Positions 24,852 through 33,748 of a DNA stretch of 51,608 nucleotides are shown here, one piece after another; the stretch's first letter is position 1, and each line of letters begins with the position of its first letter. This DNA is from Microcaldota archaeon. GTDB taxonomy: Archaea; Micrarchaeota; Micrarchaeia; Anstonellales; Bilamarchaeaceae. A program made the translations under genes and the position numbers. Where the stretch lies: contig JAHJBM010000015.1 in NCBI GenBank assembly GCA_018813505.1, positions 1-51,608 on the forward strand, in the 5' to 3' direction. The notes beneath the pieces were generated by a model. That model ran no database searches. It was not told where the DNA came from and saw only the letters and a list, made by a program, of their open reading frames with translations.

Positions 24852-25412
24852 CTATAGTTCAGATAACGGGCGATCAACAAAAATCATACCAATTCTATGA
24901 GAGTAGTTGGTTAGACTTGATCTTTGTACCTCAAAGGATTTGGCTCGGAGTAGGGTAGTACGTATTGAATTTAGAGCAATTTTTATTTTTTGTAGATCAG
25001 AAGAAGACATAGATTTAAAATCAATGGGCCTGAGAATTTTTTCCAATGCTGTCAGAGCAGTATGTGAGACATCATAGATATTAGTTTCAATTGCTAACTT
25101 TAGTGTATCAATAGCTTCTATTTTTTTCAATTCCCCAAGAAGAGAGATGTTCCCTAGGAGTTCATGCAAATTTTTATCAGGATCAACCAAAAGAACACAA
25201 ATATTGGTAGTTGTTGATCTGAACAGGTCATCCGTTGGAATTAGGGTTGCAAGTTCTCTTGCACCCCATGCCCTCACACTAGAATCAGAATCTGCCAATG
25301 CTTGTCTAAAAAGAACAGTATCGCTAACACCGAAAGATTTTGGTTCCCTAGGTAATTTTGACCCAAAAGGTGAATCAGCAGTTAATAGGGATTTTTCAGG
25401 CCGTTTTTGCAT
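24852..25412 (-). CDS. Small HEAT-repeat-like protein
   Basis: 186 aa, cytosolic and helical. A HEAT/PBS-lyase-type motif is visible (ADSDSSVRAWGARELATLIP), with further helix pairs of the same flavour behind it (ELKKIEAIDTLKLAIET, SHTALTALEKIL). Such repeats bind other proteins; a specific partner cannot be named. AGGTA lies 6 nt before the ATG, and a TATA-like TTTATAAA further up (about 25445). It is convergent with the pilin gene. A larger HEAT-like protein is encoded at 46968-48857. Confidence 0.7.
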   Translation of the reverse strand: MQKRPEKSLLTADSPFGSKLPREPKSFGVSDTVLFRQALADSDSSVRAWGARELATLIPTDDLFRSTTTNICVLLVDPDKNLHELLGNISLLGELKKIEAIDTLKLAIETNIYDVSHTALTALEKILRPIDFKSMSSSDLQKIKIALNSIRTTLLRAKSFEVQRSSLTNYSHRIGMIFVDRPLSEL

Positions 25413-25484
25413 AAAGAATACCTAATATATTATGAAACAACCTGTTTATAAATACACTTGAAACCACTTAAAAACACAATACAC

Positions 25485-26672
25485 TTAACTCCCAAACTTT
25501 TCAGCCCTTTCAGTGATATTCAGAATCAAATTAACAACATCCTTTCCCCTGATATGCCCTAATCCACCATCCATGCAGCTGATTTCATCGAATTTCTTGA
25601 CTTTATCCACCCGTTCACCACCATAGACAAGAATCGGAACTTCGTGGCCAGAATGGCCTTTCCTGCTCACAGGAGTGGAATGATCCGCCGTAACTATGAT
25701 ACACGCACCCGTTTTCTCAAGTTTTGGCATTATACTATCGATCCTTTCGATCATCTTCTTTTTTCCGTTAAAATCGCCATCATGACCAGCATTATCACAT
25801 CCTTTTATGTGCATAAATACCAGATCATAGTTTTGCAATGCTCTTACTGCAGAATCCGCTTTTGCATTAAGATCAGTATTTTTATCACCAGTAGCGCCGG
25901 GAACAAGAATCACGTCCATTCCAAGATAGGTGGCTACGCCCCGATACAATGCACCGCCAGCTATGCAAACTGCATTAAGACCGAATCGCTCATAGAATGA
26001 CGGTACCTGTTTATACACTCCAGCCCCTCTCAAAAGTATACAATTCGCAGGAAGTTTCCGACCTTTGTTCTCAGGTACGTCAGACAAACGACCTATGGCA
26101 AGTTGAGTGAATTTATTTACTATATCAGCCGTTCTTTTTGCATCTGATAAATCAACGAGCTGATGACACTCGTTGATCTGCCCTAAAGCATGAGGATCAG
26201 TATCGCTAACTTCAGAATTAAGACCATGCCCACGCAGTACCAAAACGCCCCTATGTTCCACCGAACTCATGAAAATGGCCTGAACACCATCTATTGTAAA
26301 TGAAAGATATTTGGAAAGTGCTGACGCAGTTTGTGTATCAACCCTACCTGCGCGACGATCGGTAATCTCATTGTTTTTTAGAGTGGCAAAATTAGCCCTG
26401 AATGCAACATCCCCATCTTCAAGCTTTATACCAAGCCCCAGTGCCTCCAAAGGACCACGACCATTATAAAAAACAGCAGGATCATATCCAAGGATCTGGA
26501 GATGGGAAGTATCACTACCAGGAACAAGATATCTTTTCAGCGGAGTCATCAACCCAATTATACCATTTTTAGCGAGCTTGTCGAAATTTGGAGTTTTGGC
26601 TGCCTGAAGCGGGGTTTTTGGTGTTGGCAGATCGCCAAGCCCATCTATTATCATAAGTATTGCTTTTTTCAT
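25485..26672 (-). CDS. apgM: Cofactor-independent phosphoglycerate mutase, archaeal type
   Basis: 395 aa of the alkaline-phosphatase superfamily. Metal-site motifs are MIIDGLGDLP at the N-terminus, the nucleophile Ser in PGSDTSH (about residues 52-58), HIKGCDNAGHDG, and TADHSTPVSRKGHSG near the C-terminus. It interconverts 3- and 2-phosphoglycerate in glycolysis and gluconeogenesis. The length matches archaeal ApgM rather than the 510-aa bacterial GpmI. It is divergent from mcm across a short gap. Confidence 0.96.
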   Translation of the reverse strand: MKKAILMIIDGLGDLPTPKTPLQAAKTPNFDKLAKNGIIGLMTPLKRYLVPGSDTSHLQILGYDPAVFYNGRGPLEALGLGIKLEDGDVAFRANFATLKNNEITDRRAGRVDTQTASALSKYLSFTIDGVQAIFMSSVEHRGVLVLRGHGLNSEVSDTDPHALGQINECHQLVDLSDAKRTADIVNKFTQLAIGRLSDVPENKGRKLPANCILLRGAGVYKQVPSFYERFGLNAVCIAGGALYRGVATYLGMDVILVPGATGDKNTDLNAKADSAVRALQNYDLVFMHIKGCDNAGHDGDFNGKKKMIERIDSIMPKLEKTGACIIVTADHSTPVSRKGHSGHEVPILVYGGERVDKVKKFDEISCMDGGLGHIRGKDVVNLILNITERAEKFGS

Positions 26673-26815
26673 AATGGATAAACTAACACAAATGTTTTAT
26701 AGTTGCCTATAACTTTTACATAACGTTGGAACTGGTGGATTACAACGGTAATAGAAGCTTTATTAAATTTGAATGGATAATAAGGATAAGAATTACTATT
26801 TTTTCCTGTGATTTT

Positions 26816-28852
26816 ATGGAACTGGATATTTCATCGCAGATTAATGCTTTCAATGAATTCTTCACTACAATCCATAAAAATAGGATAAACGAACTTCTTC
26901 TAGTTTATCCGACAAAAAAAAGCCTTATGGTTGATTATCAGGAATTGGAAAAATTTGATCCAGAACTGGCAGATGCACTTGTAAAGGCACCGGATGTGAT
27001 TATAGAAGCTGCAAAAGAAGCTATAACACAACTTAACCTCACATTGCCAACTGGACAACTATTTACTCCAAATATAAGATTCTGTAATGTCCCATGCGAA
27101 GAAACACTTATCGAGGAGATCGGATCCAAAGACATTAACGAACTCGTGGCATTCAAATGTGTAGTTACGAAAAGGGCAGAAATAATGCATCGAGTAAAAC
27201 TTGCAGTTTACAAGTGCCAGTTATGCGATGCCGAAGTAAGGATAATTGTTGGAAAGAATTTCAGTCCACCTAAACGCTGTGACAGCTGTAAAAAATATGC
27301 ACTCAAACAAGAGGAAGAGGAAAGTACATTTACAGATATACAACGAGCAGAAGCGCAAGAATTATTGGAAAGAACAAAAGGTGGTGCCCCTGCAGCTCAT
27401 ATCGAATTATTACTTGAAGACGATCTGGTAAACAAAATTGCGCCCGGTGACAACATAGAGATCAGCGGAATATTAAGACTTAGACCTCCGCTAAAGACAA
27501 GACAAAAACAAGAATTGGTTTATAGTAGATATGTTGAAGCAAATAATGTAACCAGTCTTAAACGTGATTTTGAGGAAATAGAAATAACAAAAGAAGATGA
27601 GCGAAGGATAAACGAACTTGCAAAAAACCCAGAGGTGGGAACTACCATAATGAGATCAATAGCCCCTTCTATTTATGGACATACCGAGGTAAAAAAGGCT
27701 ATCGCACTTCAGCTTTTTGGCGGAACAAAAGGAAAAATAATGCGCGGCGGTGCTTCCATAAGAGATACAATACACATATTACTGATTGGTGACCCAGGTA
27801 TCGCAAAATCGAGATTTCTTCAGAGCGTTTCTGAGATAGCTCCAAAAAGTATCTATGTAAGTGGTAAGAGCGTGTCTGGAGCGGGGCTTACGGTTGCAGC
27901 AGAAAAGGACGAGCTTGGTGAGGGGGGGTGGACTCTAAAAGCAGGTGCACTTGTACTTGCAAGTGGTGGCAGTGCCCAGATAGATGAATTTGACAAGATA
28001 GATGATGAAGACAGGGCATCTTTGCACGAGGCTATGGAAACTGGAAGCATATCAGTAGCAAAAGCAGGAATTGTTGCAACGTTCAAGACAAAAACTGCAA
28101 TTCTTGCTGCAGCAAACCCAAAGTACGGGCGATTTGACCAGACAAAAAATCTTTCAGATCAATTCGATGTTCCGCCAACACTGCTTTCAAGATTTGATCT
28201 TATTTTTCCGATAGTGGATGTTCTTGACGAAGAAAAAGACGCAAAACTGGCCCAGCATATACTCGATACGCACATGAACATAAATCAGGATTATGATGAT
28301 GCGATAGATAGGGATCTTTTAAGGAAATATATATCATATGCAAGAAGAAAGATTTTACCTAAACTTACCCTCGATGCATCTGGAAAAATAAAGGATTTTT
28401 ATATCGACCTTAGAAGAAAGAGCAAAGATGCCGGATCAGTAGCCATTACTCCAAGATATCTGGAAGGACTTGTAAGATTGGCAGAAGCCAATGCAAAAAT
28501 GAGGCTCTGCAAAACAGTTGATGTTGAAGATGCAGAAATGGCCATATCGCTATTCAATTATGTTATGTCACAGATAATGACAGACAAAGAAACTGGAGCA
28601 TTTGATGTTGATGTGGTTGCCACAGGAAAACCGAAATCCGAGCGTGAAAAATTACAAAAGGCTGACACCATACTTGACATTATAAGAGATCATCTGAGAA
28701 AGAATGATACTGCTGATGTTGAACAAGTGATTTCAGATGCAAAATCATATGACATAGATGACAAAACAGCCAAAAAGATAATAGCAGAACTATTAAGAAG
28801 GGGAGTTGTGTACGAAAAAGAGTACGGGCATATAAGGATAGTTGGTGAGTAG
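26816..28852 (+). CDS. mcm: MCM replicative helicase
   Basis: 678 aa from ATG 26816. An N-terminal domain (about 1-250) has a zinc site (CQLC ... CDSC) and a beta-hairpin. The AAA+ core has Walker A GDPGIAKS (about 325-332), Walker B IDEFDK, sensor-1 AAANPKYG and the arginine finger in LLSRFDLIF. A C-terminal winged helix covers the last 80 residues. It is the hexameric 3'-5' helicase that unwinds the origin. The frame is open 30 codons further upstream, but that stretch is unlike MCM and MELDISSQINAF is the natural start. No Orc1/Cdc6 or origin repeat is adjacent. Confidence 0.97.
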   Translation: MELDISSQINAFNEFFTTIHKNRINELLLVYPTKKSLMVDYQELEKFDPELADALVKAPDVIIEAAKEAITQLNLTLPTGQLFTPNIRFCNVPCEETLIEEIGSKDINELVAFKCVVTKRAEIMHRVKLAVYKCQLCDAEVRIIVGKNFSPPKRCDSCKKYALKQEEEESTFTDIQRAEAQELLERTKGGAPAAHIELLLEDDLVNKIAPGDNIEISGILRLRPPLKTRQKQELVYSRYVEANNVTSLKRDFEEIEITKEDERRINELAKNPEVGTTIMRSIAPSIYGHTEVKKAIALQLFGGTKGKIMRGGASIRDTIHILLIGDPGIAKSRFLQSVSEIAPKSIYVSGKSVSGAGLTVAAEKDELGEGGWTLKAGALVLASGGSAQIDEFDKIDDEDRASLHEAMETGSISVAKAGIVATFKTKTAILAAANPKYGRFDQTKNLSDQFDVPPTLLSRFDLIFPIVDVLDEEKDAKLAQHILDTHMNINQDYDDAIDRDLLRKYISYARRKILPKLTLDASGKIKDFYIDLRRKSKDAGSVAITPRYLEGLVRLAEANAKMRLCKTVDVEDAEMAISLFNYVMSQIMTDKETGAFDVDVVATGKPKSEREKLQKADTILDIIRDHLRKNDTADVEQVISDAKSYDIDDKTAKKIIAELLRRGVVYEKEYGHIRIVGE

Positions 28853-28917
28853 AAAACACTTTAGTAGAGAATAAATGCATCAATAACAATAAGATAAAAC
28901 TGGCGAAAGGTAGTATC

Positions 28918-29757
28918 ATGAAATTGATCGCGATAATAATTGGTTTGTTTATAGTAGCACAACTTCTTGGCATGTACACCGGATTGGTAATTCTATCTGA
29001 TATGCATGAAAATGACTATGTAAAGGAAATGGTCATGACAAACAATGGCGATGAGCCGATAAACGCGGTTTTTCTTATTGTGTATATACTTTTTGGGGCA
29101 GTTATGATGATGCTACTTATAAGGGTTTTCAAAAAATACAGCATACTCTTCAGATTGATGGAATTCATGATGATCGCAACCGCAAGTTCCATTGTTTTTT
29201 ATTCTGTCCTAAGGCTTGGCCTTGGCTATGATGAGAGCACCATTGGGGGTATCGTACTCGGATTGCTTTTCTCGGGGATAAGAACGTTTGTACCGAATCT
29301 GAAAAATACTGCCGCAGTATTGGCAACGGCAGGAGTAGGAGTTATAGTTGGAATTTCGTTCGGATTGGTACCATTAGTTATTTTCCTTATTCTGTTATCA
29401 ATTTACGATTACATATCAGTGTTCAAGACAAAGCATATGGTAGAGCTTGCAAATTTTGTAGTTAAAAAAGATCTTGCATTTACCATAACTGCAAAACTAC
29501 CGGCAGAGAAGAAAGGCGAACCTGAGAATAGGATGGATCTTGGAACAGGAGATATGATAGCACCGATAATGCTCGAGATTTCAGCGCTTTCGTTTAATCC
29601 TATTGCAAGCGTTTTTGTTTTTGTAGGAGCAGTTGTTTCAATGACGTTGTTCCTGTTGCTTGTGTGGAAAAAGAAGATGGTACTTCCTGCTCTTCCACCC
29701 ATTGTCCTTGGAATGATTATTGCGCTTATGATTGGATTTGTTGTCGGAGCATATTGA
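28918..29757 (+). CDS. Presenilin/signal-peptide-peptidase-like aspartyl protease
   Basis: 279 aa with eight to nine hydrophobic segments. The three motifs of GxGD proteases are present: the catalytic Tyr-Asp in IYDYISV (Asp164), LGTGD (Asp212), and the PAL motif at residues 257-259. It is therefore an archaeal member of family A22, which cleaves substrates within the membrane. The loop between the two Asp-bearing helices is soluble and charged. A GGTAG site precedes the ATG. It follows mcm by 65 nt on the same strand; the pairing need not be functional. Confidence 0.93.
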   Translation: MKLIAIIIGLFIVAQLLGMYTGLVILSDMHENDYVKEMVMTNNGDEPINAVFLIVYILFGAVMMMLLIRVFKKYSILFRLMEFMMIATASSIVFYSVLRLGLGYDESTIGGIVLGLLFSGIRTFVPNLKNTAAVLATAGVGVIVGISFGLVPLVIFLILLSIYDYISVFKTKHMVELANFVVKKDLAFTITAKLPAEKKGEPENRMDLGTGDMIAPIMLEISALSFNPIASVFVFVGAVVSMTLFLLLVWKKKMVLPALPPIVLGMIIALMIGFVVGAY

Positions 29758-29775
29758 CAGAACTTAGGATTAAAT

Positions 29776-30798
29776 TTATTTTTTTACTTTTAAATCTAAA
29801 ACAACCTGCACAACCATTGGCGCATAAGGCCTTACAATTCTTTGTGAAATGACTTCAACAGAAACACCGGCAGGATCAGCGTATTTTTTTACTTTTGCCA
29901 ATGCCTCACCAAACGGATCATCTATGCTGACCATAGTATAGAAATGGATTATTCCTCCATCTTTTACACCTGCAAATGCAACATCAAGAAATTCTTCTCC
30001 GTTTCGTGGTAATGGCATGGTAACGCGGTCTGCGAAATCCCGGTAATGCTTTGGAACGATTTCACGCACATCGCCTTCGAGCGCTTTGATATTTTTTATT
30101 TTGTTGAGTTTGATATTATCTTCCATGTATTTTACCGCATCTGGATTGAGCTCGATCGCAACGATTTCAGAATCAGGATGGAACTTGCTGATCACCAATG
30201 GAAATGGACCAACGCCTGCAAACAATGCCAAAATGCGCTCGCCTGACTGAACCAAACCCGCTATCCGTTTTCTTTCAGTGCTTAATCTTACAGAAAAATA
30301 GACCTTTGAAACATCCAGCTTCATCCTGCAGTCGTTTTCCTTGTAAATGGTTTCTGTGCGTTTTTCACCTGCAATCACTTTTACTTTCCTTATCCGGTAT
30401 TCACCCTCCATCGGTCCGAGCTTTTTCAACACGGTTTTGATGCTCCTATGAACACGAAGGAGTGCTTCGGCAATCTTTTTTTCCTTTGGCTCAAGAGATT
30501 TGGGAATTTCTATGATTGCTATATCTCCAATAAGATCAAATGAAGTAACAAGCTCGTTAAGCTCAGCATCAGTCAGAAATTCAGAAAGTTGATCTTTCAA
30601 TTTAAAACCAGATCTTTCGACTTTTGGCATATCGCGCTCGACGACTTCGAACTTATATTTCTTGCTTGCCTTTAGAATCGGAAGAAGAATGAATTCACCT
30701 TCCTTGATTATATTGTAATCCTTAGACAGGTTTTCATCTGCGATAAGCGTCTGGCGTATTTTTTCTGCCTGCTTCTTTGGAACTTTAAGGAATTTCAT
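29776..30798 (-). CDS. trm5: tRNA (guanine37-N1)-methyltransferase Trm5
   Basis: 340 aa. An N-terminal D1/D2 region is followed by a Rossmann methyltransferase domain with ILALFAGVGPFPLVISK, the acidic strand IVAIELNPDAV, and the catalytic MPLPRNGEEFLD. It methylates N1 of G37 in tRNA using SAM, preventing frameshifts. The length fits the archaeal Trm5b class. The frame opens with TTG at 30807, but the ATG at 30798 is a better start; a TATA-like TTTAAAAT lies near 30832. LeuRS is just upstream on the same strand. Confidence 0.95.
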   Translation of the reverse strand: MKFLKVPKKQAEKIRQTLIADENLSKDYNIIKEGEFILLPILKASKKYKFEVVERDMPKVERSGFKLKDQLSEFLTDAELNELVTSFDLIGDIAIIEIPKSLEPKEKKIAEALLRVHRSIKTVLKKLGPMEGEYRIRKVKVIAGEKRTETIYKENDCRMKLDVSKVYFSVRLSTERKRIAGLVQSGERILALFAGVGPFPLVISKFHPDSEIVAIELNPDAVKYMEDNIKLNKIKNIKALEGDVREIVPKHYRDFADRVTMPLPRNGEEFLDVAFAGVKDGGIIHFYTMVSIDDPFGEALAKVKKYADPAGVSVEVISQRIVRPYAPMVVQVVLDLKVKK

Positions 30799-30876
30799 AT
30801 TGAACAATAAGCTTTTATCAGATAGGGATTTTAAAGGTTCGAATCACTTCCACTGCACCATGCTTCTTGTTACCAG

Positions 30877-30899
30877 ATTGAAAAGTTTCACTTTTCAAT
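30877..30899 (-). terminator. 10-bp hairpin abutting the leuS stop codon
   Basis: ATTGAAAAGT and ACTTTTCAAT form a perfect stem with a 3-nt loop, starting at the base next to the leuS TAA. It may be a 3'-end hairpin or a member of the dispersed TTGAA hairpin family. Confidence 0.5.
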
Positions 30900-33674
30900 T
30901 TACTCCAAAACAATAGCAGGTTTATCAGGCAACGCAGCTTTCGCTTTTGGATGGTCTGCTTTGTCCTCATGGATAACTTCGATATTGCATGAGAATTCCT
31001 TCCCAAGGAAACCAACTGCATCATTCAATGCTTCGAATTCTTCTTTTTCAGAAAGCGCATCTGGCAATGAATGGATGTTTTTCATAATTTGTTTTCCAAC
31101 TCTTTGGACATCTGCCATAGGCATTTTTTCTGCTGCCGCGGCTCGCATCAGCTCATCAAATTTCTGATGTTTTTTTGCGAGCTTGTAGAATTCCCGTTTC
31201 CATTCTGATGCAATGAAAATTTTGATAACAGAAGGTTTTTTACCTATAAGTGCAGAAATCTTCTCTACATCTGCATGAACTTTTTGTATAAGTTCTTCCC
31301 CATGCTCAAGCGCATCACTGATATGAGATTCATCTGTCTTAGGGAATTTCTCAAATGAAACAAATTCTTTGTTGCCAAGTAAATGCCAATATTCTTCAGC
31401 ATGATGAGGCATGAATGGAGAGATTGCCACCACCCATTTTTTGAAAAAATCATGGAGATTTGGTTTTTCAGAACGTTTCAGATACCATTGGAGATCAGTA
31501 GTAACCTCATAGAAGATCTCGAGGGCAAGCTGTCGGATTTCCAGTTTCTGATAACGGTCTTCTGCTCCTTTGATCTTGCGATTTAATCTGGACAAAAGCC
31601 ATTTCTCAGGTCGTGTATGTCCAAGCTTGCTGTTTTTCCTTGACTTTTCAATCAAATCCGAGATTATAACAAGTCTTGACTTTACTCCATCTGCAACGCT
31701 CTTGTTGAAATCAGTATCACTTGAAAGATCTGCACCACAAACAACGGAGAATCTGATGACATCAGCACCATATTCTCTTATCGCTTTGCGCAATGGAAGT
31801 ATGTTACCCATACTCTTGCTCATCTTTGCCCCATCCATAAGCACGAATCCATTTGTAACTATGCTTTTTGGCCAGTTTTTTTCCGGGAATATGGCAACAT
31901 GATTCATAATAAAGAATGGTAAATGATTTCTCACTAAATCCGCACCACTGTGTCTTGCATCAAGAGGATACCAATAGATGAAACTCTCCCTTAATTCTTT
32001 CCATTCTTTCTTTTCTTTGCCTTTACCAAGAAGTATATAATCGAAAAACTCTTCAGTCATTTCTTTCTCATCAAAATCCTTAAGCAGATGTGCGATCGTA
32101 TAAAATGCCATATAGATGGTACTATCAGAAAGTGCTTCAATTACTAGACCATCTTCAAATGGGAACGGAGTACCCAAACCTTTGGACCTTGCACATGCCT
32201 TTTGCTTAAACCAGTCAATGGCATAATCATATTCTTTCCTTGTTTTTTCAGGAACGATTAGCATTTTGTCCAGACATTTGTGTGAATTTTGTTTCCAGGT
32301 AGAGTTTTCATAATCAATAAACCATTGTTTTCCAAGAATGTTTACAGTGAGATGAGCACCACACCGACAGTAAATTGGTTTGTTGCTTAATTCCCAAAAT
32401 ACCAGTGCCTGATTGTTTTCAAGTATGCTTTTTTTGGTTTTTTCAATTGCAACCGAGACTTTTTCTCCTTTATATGGGCCGACAAGCATCACACCTGTGA
32501 GGATTTCCTTCTTGTAAGTCTGGCTAACTATATCATCGAGTTTTGGATCGTTTTGATCTTTCACACCCATTTTTTCAATGAGTTCTTTTGCCATGAATTT
32601 GTATCCGTCTACTTGTATGATTTGAGAATAATTGAGATGAATGCCCATATCAAGCAATGCAATGTGATCGTATGGAGCATGAGAAGGAACACTCATCACT
32701 ATACCAGTACCTTCATCATCTTTGACATATGGGGCAGCATAAAGAGGCAATTCTTCTCCAGTAATTGGATTCTTTGCTTTTTTGTTTTTATCAGAAATCA
32801 GTTTTTCTCCTTTGAATTCTTCAAGAATCTCAAGATCAAAATTTTGATAATTCATTTTCTCATATGCATTTTTGCTAATGTAATAGACTTCGTTTGTTTT
32901 GCTGCTTTTTGCCTTTACATGAATATTGATTGGGTTTATCCAGATGTTTGTTACACCATAGATAGTCTCTGGCCTAAGCGTTGCGGTTAATATATATCCA
33001 TCACCATAGGCAAATTTCACGGCAGTAAATTCCTTTAATTCTGGATCAGCATCACCCTTTGTGTCATGCGCACCGACTGCCTGATTATCTTTTGGACACC
33101 ATGCAATAGGGTGTTCACCCTGCACAATGAGACCATGTTCTTTCAGCTTGTGGAATTGCCATTGAATAAAACGATTGAATTTTTTGTCAAATGTATAGAA
33201 TTTTCTTCTCCAGTCAATAGAATACCCCATCTCACGCATCCCTTCTTCTATTTCTTTTGAAAAATGCATAACAAGGTCTTCTGGCCTTGTAAGAGTCGCG
33301 GCAGTTTGCCGTGAAATCCCATATATATTTTCAAATACTTTAAGTACTTCTTCATCTTTGTCAGCAATTCTTTGGGCCATTGCTATGATCGGCGTTCCTG
33401 TAACGTGGAATGCCATTGGCAATAGAACATTGTAACCTTTGAGACGCATATACCTTGCATGGATATCAAGAGTAGTGTAGGTTCTCGCATGACCAATGTG
33501 CTGTGGTGAATTGGGATATGGAAATGCTGCTGTAAGGTAGTATTTTTCCATATTCTTTTCAGGATCGCTTTCGAACGCTTTTTTCTCAGCCCATTTTTTG
33601 CGCCATTTCCCCTCGATAGCATTTGTCCTGGCAACCTTATCGACCTGGTCAACATCAGTAGTATCAGTATTCAT
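30900..33674 (-). CDS. leuS: Leucyl-tRNA synthetase, archaeal type
   Basis: 924 aa class I synthetase. HIGH box HIGHART in YPNSPQHIGHARTYT, a large CP1 editing domain (about residues 190-450, with the LRPETIYGVTN threonine-rich region) and KMSKS as AKMSKSMGN. C-terminal helical and archaeal/eukaryotic LeuRS extensions follow. It charges tRNA-Leu and hydrolyses mischarged product. A TATA-like TTAAAAATA about 29 nt upstream suggests an almost leaderless start. A perfect hairpin directly follows the stop codon. Confidence 0.97.
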   Translation of the reverse strand: MNTDTTDVDQVDKVARTNAIEGKWRKKWAEKKAFESDPEKNMEKYYLTAAFPYPNSPQHIGHARTYTTLDIHARYMRLKGYNVLLPMAFHVTGTPIIAMAQRIADKDEEVLKVFENIYGISRQTAATLTRPEDLVMHFSKEIEEGMREMGYSIDWRRKFYTFDKKFNRFIQWQFHKLKEHGLIVQGEHPIAWCPKDNQAVGAHDTKGDADPELKEFTAVKFAYGDGYILTATLRPETIYGVTNIWINPINIHVKAKSSKTNEVYYISKNAYEKMNYQNFDLEILEEFKGEKLISDKNKKAKNPITGEELPLYAAPYVKDDEGTGIVMSVPSHAPYDHIALLDMGIHLNYSQIIQVDGYKFMAKELIEKMGVKDQNDPKLDDIVSQTYKKEILTGVMLVGPYKGEKVSVAIEKTKKSILENNQALVFWELSNKPIYCRCGAHLTVNILGKQWFIDYENSTWKQNSHKCLDKMLIVPEKTRKEYDYAIDWFKQKACARSKGLGTPFPFEDGLVIEALSDSTIYMAFYTIAHLLKDFDEKEMTEEFFDYILLGKGKEKKEWKELRESFIYWYPLDARHSGADLVRNHLPFFIMNHVAIFPEKNWPKSIVTNGFVLMDGAKMSKSMGNILPLRKAIREYGADVIRFSVVCGADLSSDTDFNKSVADGVKSRLVIISDLIEKSRKNSKLGHTRPEKWLLSRLNRKIKGAEDRYQKLEIRQLALEIFYEVTTDLQWYLKRSEKPNLHDFFKKWVVAISPFMPHHAEEYWHLLGNKEFVSFEKFPKTDESHISDALEHGEELIQKVHADVEKISALIGKKPSVIKIFIASEWKREFYKLAKKHQKFDELMRAAAAEKMPMADVQRVGKQIMKNIHSLPDALSEKEEFEALNDAVGFLGKEFSCNIEVIHEDKADHPKAKAALPDKPAIVLE

Positions 33675-33748
33675 AAGTCAGGTATTAACCTGCAAGTATT
33701 TTTAAGAAGTGTTTATTTCAAATAAATGCAAGGCGGAGTTAGTCAATG

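Noticed and set aside
26726-26815. 30 extra N-terminal codons of MCM
   Set aside because: Sequence does not look like MCM, and the internal ATG at 26816 begins the conserved domain.
30836-30860. GGTTCGAATC followed by CACCA, resembling a tRNA T-arm and 3' end
   Set aside because: The flanking bases do not form a T-stem, there is no matching 5' acceptor strand, and the upstream sequence is the start of trm5.
32553-32990. 145-codon frame antisense to leuS
   Set aside because: Lies entirely within a well-conserved synthetase gene; composition is that of reverse-complemented coding sequence.
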